Source: Puia sp963703355 (GTDB lineage Bacteria > Bacteroidota > Bacteroidia > Chitinophagales > Chitinophagaceae). Taken from it: a DNA stretch of 64,000 nucleotides. Within the stretch, counting starts at the first letter, position 1. The number at the start of each line of letters is the position of its first letter. The position numbers were made by a program, and so were the translations under genes. The notes under the pieces are model-generated. The model was not told where the DNA came from, searched no databases, and worked only from the letters and a program-made list of their open reading frames with translations. The stretch covers positions 992,001 through 1,056,000 of the forward strand of contig OY969813.1 of the NCBI GenBank assembly GCA_963703355.1, written 5' to 3'. Shown here piece by piece: positions 51,817 through 60,067 of the stretch.

Positions 51817-54567
51817 ATGATGAAATATCTTTTTGTATCCTTCCTTTTACTCTCAACAATCCAGGGGTTTTGTCAGTTGTCCGAAATAAAAGGCAAAGTA
51901 GAAAGTCGTCTGAGCAAAGAAAAGATGACGGGTGCCTTTGTAAGCTGCACAGGGAATGGGCGCACCTATAATACTACCACTGATCCGGATGGCGAATTCA
52001 AATTCAGGAATCTCCCGATGGGTTCCTACGAGATCAAAATTGATTATGTCGGTTTTGCTATCTATCAAACCCATGTAGAACTGGCGAATGATAAAAAAGT
52101 GGAACTGAAAATCCAACTCGAAGATCATGGCAGGGATCTTTCCAGTGTTCAGGTATACGGTAAGATCAGTCAGGAAGATGAAACAGGTGCCATTCAAAAA
52201 GAAAAACACAGTCCCAATATCGTCAACGTGATTTCTGCTCAGGCAATAGAGAAGTCGCCGGACATTAACGCTGCGAATGTGTTACAACGTATGAGTGGAC
52301 TTACCATTCAACGGAATGGAGGTGCCGATGAAGCCTATCCCATTATACGGGGACTTGACCCGCGTTACAACAATACACTGATTAATGGTATTAAAATCAC
52401 GAGTCCGGATGATAAATCACGTTACGTTCCACTCAATATTGTTCCTTCCGATTTATTGGGAAGCATTGAAGTAAGTAAAACCCTCACACCTGAAATGGAA
52501 GGCGACGCCATTGGCGGTACCGTGAATCTTGTTATGAAGGATGCACCCAATCACGAAACATTCAAGGTACTTGGATCGCTGGGATATAGTGATATATTTT
52601 TTCAGCGTAAGTTCACCACATTTTCCAAATCTGATATTCAGCAAAAAAGTGTAATTGAAAGATTCGGTAGCAGTTACGTTGCACAACCCAACGACTTCAG
52701 TCGCAGTAATCTCGATTTTACCGAAGTAAATCCAATGCCTAATTCTGTGTTTACCATCGCTTACGGCAATCGTTATGCGAAACAGAAACTCGGATTGATG
52801 GTCGCCGAGAGTTTTCAAAATCAGTATTACGGATCGAATTCTGTTTTTAACCAGGCCGCCCCGGATATTCACGCGAACGGTGCACCCACCATATCGGATT
52901 ATGCAAACCGCCAGTATTCAACCCAACAACTCAATAACGGAGTTACAGTTCATCTGGATTATGCATTTAACGACCGCAATAAAATTACCCTCACCAATAT
53001 TCTATTGTATACCGGAATTGCACAAGCCAGGCTCACCATCGATACGGCCATCCTCGGCGGTAATGGAGGCAGGACCGTTCCCGGAACGGGGCCGGTTTCT
53101 ACAGATTACACATCCGTTACCAGTAAGCAGCTTCTTGAAAATGTAAAACTGGATGGCAAACATATTCTGTCAAATCATTTTATGTTCGACTGGATCGGTG
53201 TTTATTCTTATGCGGCGAAATGCGTTCCCGACATGGCGGATCTCTCACTGAATAAGAAAATTGATACCGTTCACGGAGACCCGCAAAATCTTTCGTCCTA
53301 CACGTTTATAACAACGCCGCAATATTTCGATGAGATCTCCCGAATCTGGCAACACAATGAGGACATTGATATCAGTGGCATGGCCAACCTCAATTACCGC
53401 ACCGGTCTGGGCGATAAAAAAACACTGGAATTCAGAGCAGGTGGTTTGTATCGACACAAGATCCGCTACAACATACAGGATGAATATGATCTGAAACCCA
53501 CTACCACCGCCAGTGGTATCAAACAGCAGTTCACAGATATTTATACCGCGCAATGGATTGTCTATAACAGTAGTGGCACGTACGACTATGATAAAAACAA
53601 ATATCAGGTGTATGAAAATATCACTGCCGGTTATGGAGAAGCCAAATTATCTCTTCCCATTTTAGACGCGGTAGGCGGAGTACGGGTAGAGAAAACACAG
53701 CAGGGTTTTACACTGAATACTTTTTATCCAACGGGCATCAACGGCCTCAACAAATCTTACACAGACATTCTTCCGAGCGTTGACCTGAAGTTCAAACTCA
53801 ATCCGATCACCAACCTGCGGGTTACTTACTATAAGGCGATTGCACGGCCAAACTATTATGATCTTGTACCTGCTACCCAGTTGAGTTCAACATCCGACAT
53901 CAGAACGGAAGGAAACCCCTACCTGTTACATACAACTTCCAACAATTACGATATCCGGTATGAGCTGTATCCACGCAACGACGAACAGATTTTCGTGGGT
54001 GTGTTCTACAAAAAATTATTCAACCCGATAGAATTTGCCTATATATCCGGAACAGATTATATGCCGGTGAACACACCGGAAGCAACAGACTATGGTATTG
54101 AACTGGCTTTTACCAAGTACTTCGGAAAATATGTTGGAATTACAGGTAACTACACGTACCTGAATTCCAGTACCACTTCCATCAAATCGTATTACGACAT
54201 CCCCAACAACTATGTAAATACCGATACGCTGGAAAAAAGACCGCTGCAGGGTCAGACCGACCACACACTGAACGTGTCTTTTCTTTACAGAAATACCAGG
54301 AGAAGTTTTTTTGCAGAACTCGCGTTTCAATATATCGGACGCTCTATCAGTGTGGTATATCCGATTTATGGATACGACTATTATCAGCAGCCCCAGGCGA
54401 ATCTGGCCTTTTCTGCAGAAAAAGGTCTCAACAACAAACACTTTACTGTTTTTACCAAATGGAATAACCTGTTAAATACTGCCAACAAAAACCAGATTAA
54501 CAATATTCTGGTCTCCAGTGAAGTAACGGGATTCAATTTCAGCTTTGGTATTCGATACGAAAACTAA
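51817..54567 (+). CDS. TonB-dependent outer-membrane receptor
   Basis: The 916-residue product has a signal peptide (1-20, GFCQ), a carboxypeptidase-regulatory-like domain (about 22-115; KGKVESRLSKEKMTGAFVSC, YEIKIDYVGF), a plug (about 130-235; NIVNVISAQAIEKSPDINAA, IRGLDPRYNNTLINGIK) and a 22-strand-type barrel ending NFSFGIRYEN with the expected terminal aromatic context. It imports a substrate across the outer membrane with TonB energy. No SusD partner follows; instead a beta-helix lipoprotein, YncE-like, phosphatase and peroxidase genes do, so a phosphorylated or metal-containing substrate is possible. It leads a five-gene operon. Confidence 0.9.
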   Translation: MMKYLFVSFLLLSTIQGFCQLSEIKGKVESRLSKEKMTGAFVSCTGNGRTYNTTTDPDGEFKFRNLPMGSYEIKIDYVGFAIYQTHVELANDKKVELKIQLEDHGRDLSSVQVYGKISQEDETGAIQKEKHSPNIVNVISAQAIEKSPDINAANVLQRMSGLTIQRNGGADEAYPIIRGLDPRYNNTLINGIKITSPDDKSRYVPLNIVPSDLLGSIEVSKTLTPEMEGDAIGGTVNLVMKDAPNHETFKVLGSLGYSDIFFQRKFTTFSKSDIQQKSVIERFGSSYVAQPNDFSRSNLDFTEVNPMPNSVFTIAYGNRYAKQKLGLMVAESFQNQYYGSNSVFNQAAPDIHANGAPTISDYANRQYSTQQLNNGVTVHLDYAFNDRNKITLTNILLYTGIAQARLTIDTAILGGNGGRTVPGTGPVSTDYTSVTSKQLLENVKLDGKHILSNHFMFDWIGVYSYAAKCVPDMADLSLNKKIDTVHGDPQNLSSYTFITTPQYFDEISRIWQHNEDIDISGMANLNYRTGLGDKKTLEFRAGGLYRHKIRYNIQDEYDLKPTTTASGIKQQFTDIYTAQWIVYNSSGTYDYDKNKYQVYENITAGYGEAKLSLPILDAVGGVRVEKTQQGFTLNTFYPTGINGLNKSYTDILPSVDLKFKLNPITNLRVTYYKAIARPNYYDLVPATQLSSTSDIRTEGNPYLLHTTSNNYDIRYELYPRNDEQIFVGVFYKKLFNPIEFAYISGTDYMPVNTPEATDYGIELAFTKYFGKYVGITGNYTYLNSSTTSIKSYYDIPNNYVNTDTLEKRPLQGQTDHTLNVSFLYRNTRRSFFAELAFQYIGRSISVVYPIYGYDYYQQPQANLAFSAEKGLNNKHFTVFTKWNNLLNTANKNQINNILVSSEVTGFNFSFGIRYEN

Positions 54568-54587
54568 AAAATAAAATAAAACAAAAA

Positions 54588-55799
54588 ATGAAAACAATTA
54601 AATTTTGCACCGTCATCGCAGTCATTGCTACGATGATTTCATCCTGCTCGAAAAGCAATAACGAGACGACCACCGTAATCACACCTACGGTGCCAGCTTC
54701 TAACCCGATAACACCCGGAAATATTACCGGGTTCGTAAAAGGAACACTAACTACCGGCAATACCTATACGATAACCGGCGATCTGACCGTGAAAGCGGGT
54801 GATACACTGGCTTCCCAGCAGGGTGTTACAGTAATTGTAAATAATGATGCGCAGATTAACATCCAGGGTGTACTGCTTCTTGTAGGAACTGCTGCGCAAC
54901 CTATCTCATTTAATTCAGGCAGTAAACTGCCCGGCAGCTGGGGTGGATTTCAGTGCGATAGTGCACAATCTGTAACCATCAAATGGGCGCATATCGACAA
55001 CACCGGTGGACCCGATCCCTCCGGCAGTCCGAGAAAATCAGTTTATGTGAGCGCTCCCATTAACGTAGACATCGAAGACTCCTGGTTCACTAATGGCCAG
55101 GACGATCTGATCCGTTTGGGCAATGGTGCCAAAATCATGATACTTCGCAACACCATTCTCTGTTCCGGTTCTACCGACGGAGAAGCCATTAACTTAAAAA
55201 CGGGCGTTACGGGTGATGTTGCCTATAACGTAATCTATAGTCAGGCTGGAACCGGTGTAAAACTGGAAACAAATGACCAGGTTCCCATTCCACAAACAAA
55301 TGTAAACGTGTACAACAATGACATGGTAAGTAACGGCTGGAGAAGAGGTCAGGCTGAACCAGGGCGCGGTGTTTCACTGGGTGTAAATGCCAGAGGAAAT
55401 ATTTATAACAACATCATGGTAGACAATTACCAGGGACTTGAAATATTTGTTGACGCAGATACGGCAAATACAAAATACGGTAATAACTTATTTTATGCTT
55501 CGCAGGATACGTATGCCGATACGACCGGTGGTGGAAATCTTCAAATTTCCATACGTGCTAATTTCTATCCTTCAGATGGAACAGGCAAACCACAGTCAAC
55601 CGATTTAATTTCCAATGCTGTAGGAAATATGGATCCGATGTTCAAGAACTTTGATGGAAAAGTAGCTACGCCAAACGGAGCATCAACAAGCAATGACTAT
55701 CATTTGCTGGCAGGATCACCCGCAATCGGCAAAGGCAATACAACCTATAACGCAGATATTGGTGCTTATACTTCCGACGGAAGAGGAAATCAACATTAA
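54588..55799 (+). CDS. Right-handed beta-helix lipoprotein
   Basis: The 403-residue product has a lipoprotein signal (ISSC, Cys 20) and a Thr/Pro-rich linker, then repeated short strands with turns (GDLTVKAGDTLASQQGVTVI, GVLLLVGTAAQPISFNSGS, NTILCSGSTDGEAINLKTG) that resemble a parallel beta-helix. The ending (YHLLAGSPAIGKGNTTYNAD, IGAY) is the common C-terminal cap of such surface proteins. It takes the place of a SusD in the operon, 20 bases after the receptor. Binding or cleavage of a polymer is inferred only from the fold. Confidence 0.8.
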   Translation: MKTIKFCTVIAVIATMISSCSKSNNETTTVITPTVPASNPITPGNITGFVKGTLTTGNTYTITGDLTVKAGDTLASQQGVTVIVNNDAQINIQGVLLLVGTAAQPISFNSGSKLPGSWGGFQCDSAQSVTIKWAHIDNTGGPDPSGSPRKSVYVSAPINVDIEDSWFTNGQDDLIRLGNGAKIMILRNTILCSGSTDGEAINLKTGVTGDVAYNVIYSQAGTGVKLETNDQVPIPQTNVNVYNNDMVSNGWRRGQAEPGRGVSLGVNARGNIYNNIMVDNYQGLEIFVDADTANTKYGNNLFYASQDTYADTTGGGNLQISIRANFYPSDGTGKPQSTDLISNAVGNMDPMFKNFDGKVATPNGASTSNDYHLLAGSPAIGKGNTTYNADIGAYTSDGRGNQH

Positions 55800-55829
55800 T
55801 CATTACACCTTATTCAAAAAATATTCAGG

Positions 55830-56843
55830 ATGAGATACTTGCTGTCCGTTTTTTTTACTGCCATCTGCTTTACAACCGTGCTGAAGAATGTATCGGCACA
55901 GGCACCCGGGGATTTCGAATTGTATAAAAAGATTTCCGTTCCAGGTAACGGCGGTTATGATTATATGACCATCGACACTTCGAACAAACGTCTCTACGTT
56001 TCCCATGGAACCAATGTGACAGTGATCGATCTGAAAACCGATCAGATCGTTGGTTCCATCGACCAGATGACGGGCGTTCATGGTATCGCTCTCGCACCTG
56101 AATTCAATAAAGGATTTATCAGCGACGGCAAGGGAAATGCCGTCGTTGTTTTTGATTTGCTAACGTTCAAAGTGATCAGGACCATTCCGATTTCAAGCAA
56201 AGATCCGGACGCCATCATGTATGATGCTTTTTCCAAACAGGTATTTACCTTCGATGGAGACAGCCAGGATGCAACTGTTATCGATGCGGATAAAATGGTA
56301 CAGGTAAAAACCATTCCATTGGGCGGAAATCCCGAGTTTGCCGTATCAGATGGTGCAGGAAAAATTTACAATAATCTGGAAGATAAAAGCCGTCTCAATG
56401 TAATTGATTCGAAAGCAGGTATCCTGCTCACCAGTTTTCCCCTGGATCCCTGCGGCGGACCGACGGGTCTCGCCATCGACCTGAAACATCAGCGTCTATA
56501 TACGGTTTGTCGCAAGAACAAGGGAATGACCGTTGTAGAAATTCCGTCAGGAAAAGTGATTGCCACCGTGCCCATCGGAGCCGGTGTGGATGCTGTGTCT
56601 TATGATCCTGCAACCGGACTCATTATCTGTTCAAATGGAGATGGCACAGCTACCATTGTTTACCAGGAAAGTCCCGACAAATATTCGGTTGTACAAACAC
56701 TCAATACGCAATGGAAAGCAAAAACACATGCCTACGATCCTTCAACAAAAACGATTTATTTTAGCGCATTCGATATGCAGGCGGATAACAAAACACGTGT
56801 ACCCGACAGTTTTAAAGTATTAGTTTACAAAATGAAGTCATGA
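55830..56843 (+). CDS. YncE-family beta-propeller protein
   Basis: The 337-residue product has a signal peptide (about 1-25, VSAQ) and seven-bladed-propeller repeats: YDYMTIDTSNKRLYVSHG, VTVIDLKTDQIVGSID, GFISDGKGNAVVVFDLL, PDAIMYDAFSKQVFTFDG, PTGLAIDLKHQRLYTVCR. This is the YVTN/YncE pattern. Such proteins are periplasmic binding or assembly proteins of undefined ligand. Its stop overlaps the start of the phosphatase gene (ATGA), so the two are translationally coupled. Confidence 0.85.
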   Translation: MRYLLSVFFTAICFTTVLKNVSAQAPGDFELYKKISVPGNGGYDYMTIDTSNKRLYVSHGTNVTVIDLKTDQIVGSIDQMTGVHGIALAPEFNKGFISDGKGNAVVVFDLLTFKVIRTIPISSKDPDAIMYDAFSKQVFTFDGDSQDATVIDADKMVQVKTIPLGGNPEFAVSDGAGKIYNNLEDKSRLNVIDSKAGILLTSFPLDPCGGPTGLAIDLKHQRLYTVCRKNKGMTVVEIPSGKVIATVPIGAGVDAVSYDPATGLIICSNGDGTATIVYQESPDKYSVVQTLNTQWKAKTHAYDPSTKTIYFSAFDMQADNKTRVPDSFKVLVYKMKS

Positions 56844-58243
56844 AATTTTCCTGCATTATTCTCTTCATTCCGATTTGTTTGATGAGTAGTGTGTATGCAC
56901 AGAAGGCGGCGAAAGAAAGTTTAGGAAAAGACAAGAAAGACGGAGAAGATCCCGCTGTTGTGTTACCGGTGCTGGTGCGGGGTCCGTATCTCCAGCGTGC
57001 CACAGCAACCAGTATGATGGTCCGCTGGCGCACGGATGCTCTGAGCAGAAGCAGGGTATGGTTTGGAAACGATACGGGTACGCTAAAAAATGAAGTAACG
57101 GACTCGGCACTCGTAACCGAACATAAAATTTTGTTGACTGGTTTACATCCGGAAACCAGATACTACTATACCATTGGTGATGTGAAAAATAAATTGGCGG
57201 GTGATACCGGAAATTATTTTTATACACTGCCTCCATCCGGTGAAAATGGTACATACCGGATCGCAGCGCTGGGCGATTGCGGAAACAATTCGATCAATCA
57301 GCGAAATGTTCGGGACCAGTTATTACATTATCTCGGACCCCATTATTTAAATGCATGGATCTTGTTGGGAGACAATACATATCCCGACGGTACAGATGCC
57401 GAATTTCAGGCGAACTTCTTTAATATCTATAAAGATAATCTGCTGAAAAGATATCCGCTGTTTCCCAGTCCCGGCAATCATGATTATCACGATGTAGAAT
57501 TTTCTGCTGCCCTGGTGCAGGAAACCCATGAACTGGCGTATTATCAGAATTTCAGCGTGCCAGAATCCGGAGAATCAGGCGGGGTTCCCTCCCATACATC
57601 GGAATATTATTCCTTTGATATCGGAAATATTCATTTTATTTCCATCGATTCTTATGGTAAGGCAGATGGCAAAAGATTGTCGGACACAACGGGACCTCAG
57701 GTAACGTGGATCAAGAAAGATCTGGAAAAAGCAGCGGGAGCTGAATGGATCATCGCTTACTGGCACCACCCGCCTTATACGATGGGGTCACACAATGCAG
57801 ACACAGAAAAAGAACTGGCAGATATCAGGCAAAATTTCATTCCGGTATTGGAACGATATGGCGTGGACATTGTTCTGGGTGGGCACAGTCATGATTATGA
57901 GCGCTCCCATTTGATGTATGGCTATTATGGAAATGACAGTTCGTTCAATAGTGCCAGGTACAATATCGACGCGGGATCCGGAAAGGAAGACGTCATCACT
58001 CATAAGGGTGCCTATGTAAAACGCCATCTTCGGGAAAAGGGCACGGTGTATGTTGTAAGTGGTTCTGCAGGTAAACTGGGTGGAATGCAAAGCACATTTC
58101 CGGCCAAATCGATGTATTTCTCAGATGCCACACACGGAGGTGTTTCATATATTGAAGTAACCGGAGGACGGCTTACCTTTAAATGGATCTGCGCAGACGG
58201 TGTTATCCGCGATCAGTTCACCATCGTCAAACAAGCTATGTGA
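56840..58243 (+). CDS. Purple-acid-phosphatase-like metallophosphoesterase
   Basis: The 467-residue product has a signal peptide (about 1-20, SVYAQ), an N-terminal fibronectin-like domain of purple acid phosphatases (about 45-135; RGPYLQRATATSMMVRWRTD), and the phosphoesterase domain: GDCGNN (about 147), GDNTYPDGTD (about 176), GNHDY (about 212), YWHHPPY (about 307) and GGHSHDYERS (about 347), all the metal-binding blocks. It should hydrolyse phosphate esters in the periplasm or outside the cell. Its operon partners suggest it releases phosphate from an imported or surface-bound substrate. Confidence 0.9.
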   Translation: MKFSCIILFIPICLMSSVYAQKAAKESLGKDKKDGEDPAVVLPVLVRGPYLQRATATSMMVRWRTDALSRSRVWFGNDTGTLKNEVTDSALVTEHKILLTGLHPETRYYYTIGDVKNKLAGDTGNYFYTLPPSGENGTYRIAALGDCGNNSINQRNVRDQLLHYLGPHYLNAWILLGDNTYPDGTDAEFQANFFNIYKDNLLKRYPLFPSPGNHDYHDVEFSAALVQETHELAYYQNFSVPESGESGGVPSHTSEYYSFDIGNIHFISIDSYGKADGKRLSDTTGPQVTWIKKDLEKAAGAEWIIAYWHHPPYTMGSHNADTEKELADIRQNFIPVLERYGVDIVLGGHSHDYERSHLMYGYYGNDSSFNSARYNIDAGSGKEDVITHKGAYVKRHLREKGTVYVVSGSAGKLGGMQSTFPAKSMYFSDATHGGVSYIEVTGGRLTFKWICADGVIRDQFTIVKQAM

Positions 58244-58252
58244 ACCATCGAA

Positions 58253-60067
58253 ATGAAGTCAACAAGATATCTGAAACTTTTCGTCATCGTGCTGCCGGTG
58301 GTCATTTGCGCTTCAACGATGGGTCCGGGAAAAACTAACAGTCCCGTCGAACCGGCAATTGAATATATTGAAAGTCAGACATCGGTTTTCGCAGGTTCTG
58401 TTCACCAGTTAAAATTACAGATCGACCATATCAATCCCCGCGATCGCCAAACGATTCAACCGGTGATCGAGGATTTAAAATCGTGCCGGCTCGAGTATAA
58501 AAAAATCTCCTTCTTCCTGGATTATTTTTATCCCCAGCAGGGGAAGCTTTTCAATGGACCTGCGAAAAAAGAAGTCGAGGAGCCCTATATGGAATTTGAG
58601 GAATCTCAAAGCTTTCAGCAAATGGAATCCATATTGTATGGACCCAATCCTCAAAAAAATAAAACGGCTTTGCAGAATCTGGCGATAGTTCTGGATGAAT
58701 CTGCGGCTGACCTAACAGATCTCTATTTCGGCTTTGACGCAACCCCTGCACAGCTGACGGAGAGTTTGCACCTCGAACTCATTCGCATCATGGCGCTGTA
58801 TATAACCGGATATGACGCCCCGGATTTAAAAACCGGCATTACAGAAACCCGTGCAGCATTGGAATCCATTTCATTTCTGGCAAAAACACTATTCCGTCCG
58901 CGTGGAGTTGAAATTGCCCAGTTTGATTCTATGGCGAAACAGGCAATCCTCTTTACTGCCTCGGCAGACTTCGATCATTTTAATCGTCTGCGTTTTTTAA
59001 CGGATTATGCGTTGCCACTTGAAGAACAGTTTAACAAGTGTATTGCAACTTACAGCCTGCAATTATCAACAGTGCCTGCATTAAATTATAATGCAAAGAA
59101 TCTATTCCGGGGTGAATTTCGAATCGTTGGTGAAAAATCTTCTGATTCACTTATACATCTGGGCAGGGAGTTATTTTTTGAAAAAGCGCTGTCCGGTAAT
59201 GGTGTACGATCCTGTGCGAGTTGTCATCAGCCCGATAAATACTTAACTGATCAGCTGGTTGCAAACAAGAAAATAAACAACAGTGGATTACTCCGACGAA
59301 ATACACCCACGCTCTTGTATGTCTCTTATCAATCATCGCAATTCTGGGATGGCAGGGCCGCAGATATTTCTGAACAAATCAGTAGTGTACTTTCCAATCC
59401 TGATGAAATGAATGCTTCGATTCCAGAAATAAAAAGAAGACTGCTGGAAAAAGAAAACTACAAATCCCTGTTCCATGACTCTGTTACACTGAAACAAATT
59501 GAAATGGCGCTGACTGCGTATCTCAATACACTTCAGCCCATGAATTCGTCATTCGACCGTTATATAGCAGGAGATCGCAAGGCTTTAACGACCGCTCAGG
59601 AAAATGGATTTAATTTATTTATGGGGAAGGCACAGTGTGGCACCTGTCATTTTGCTCCGGTATTTAATGGTTCCACGCCACCCTTTTTCAATCGCAGTGA
59701 ATACGAAGTACTGGGTGTTCCGGCATTGAGCTCATCATCAAAAAATATTCAGGATAAAGATTTAGGCAGATATGAACATTTTCATACCTCTGTTTATAAA
59801 GGAGCTTTCAAGACTCCGACCGTTCGAAATACTGCCAAGACCGGACCTTATATGCACAACGGCCGATATAAGTCGCTAAGCGATGTACTGGATTTCTATA
59901 ACCGTGGCGGTGGAGCAGGTATTGGTTTGTCAACTCCGGAACAAACACTTTCCAGCAAACCTCTCCGTTTGTCGAAGCAGGAAATCAAAGATATTATTGC
60001 TTTCCTGGGGGCATTAACAGATCAGATCAAACCCACAGCAGCATCAACAGTACAAGGAACGAAATAA
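58253..60067 (+). CDS. Di-haem cytochrome c peroxidase with imelysin-like head
   Basis: The 604-residue product has an N-terminal signal, a helical region of about 240 residues (YIESQTSVFAGSVHQLKLQI to FRPRGVEIAQFD) that resembles imelysin/EfeO-type domains, and a peroxidase domain with two haem-binding motifs: CASCHQP (about 321) and CGTCHFAP (about 461). The MauG/CCP features FWDGRAADISEQ and GAFKTPTVRNTAKTGPYMHNG are present. It reduces peroxide or oxidises a partner in the periplasm. It is the last gene of the operon and its stop is immediately followed by the stop of the converging receptor gene, with no base between. Confidence 0.88.
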   Translation: MKSTRYLKLFVIVLPVVICASTMGPGKTNSPVEPAIEYIESQTSVFAGSVHQLKLQIDHINPRDRQTIQPVIEDLKSCRLEYKKISFFLDYFYPQQGKLFNGPAKKEVEEPYMEFEESQSFQQMESILYGPNPQKNKTALQNLAIVLDESAADLTDLYFGFDATPAQLTESLHLELIRIMALYITGYDAPDLKTGITETRAALESISFLAKTLFRPRGVEIAQFDSMAKQAILFTASADFDHFNRLRFLTDYALPLEEQFNKCIATYSLQLSTVPALNYNAKNLFRGEFRIVGEKSSDSLIHLGRELFFEKALSGNGVRSCASCHQPDKYLTDQLVANKKINNSGLLRRNTPTLLYVSYQSSQFWDGRAADISEQISSVLSNPDEMNASIPEIKRRLLEKENYKSLFHDSVTLKQIEMALTAYLNTLQPMNSSFDRYIAGDRKALTTAQENGFNLFMGKAQCGTCHFAPVFNGSTPPFFNRSEYEVLGVPALSSSSKNIQDKDLGRYEHFHTSVYKGAFKTPTVRNTAKTGPYMHNGRYKSLSDVLDFYNRGGGAGIGLSTPEQTLSSKPLRLSKQEIKDIIAFLGALTDQIKPTAASTVQGTK

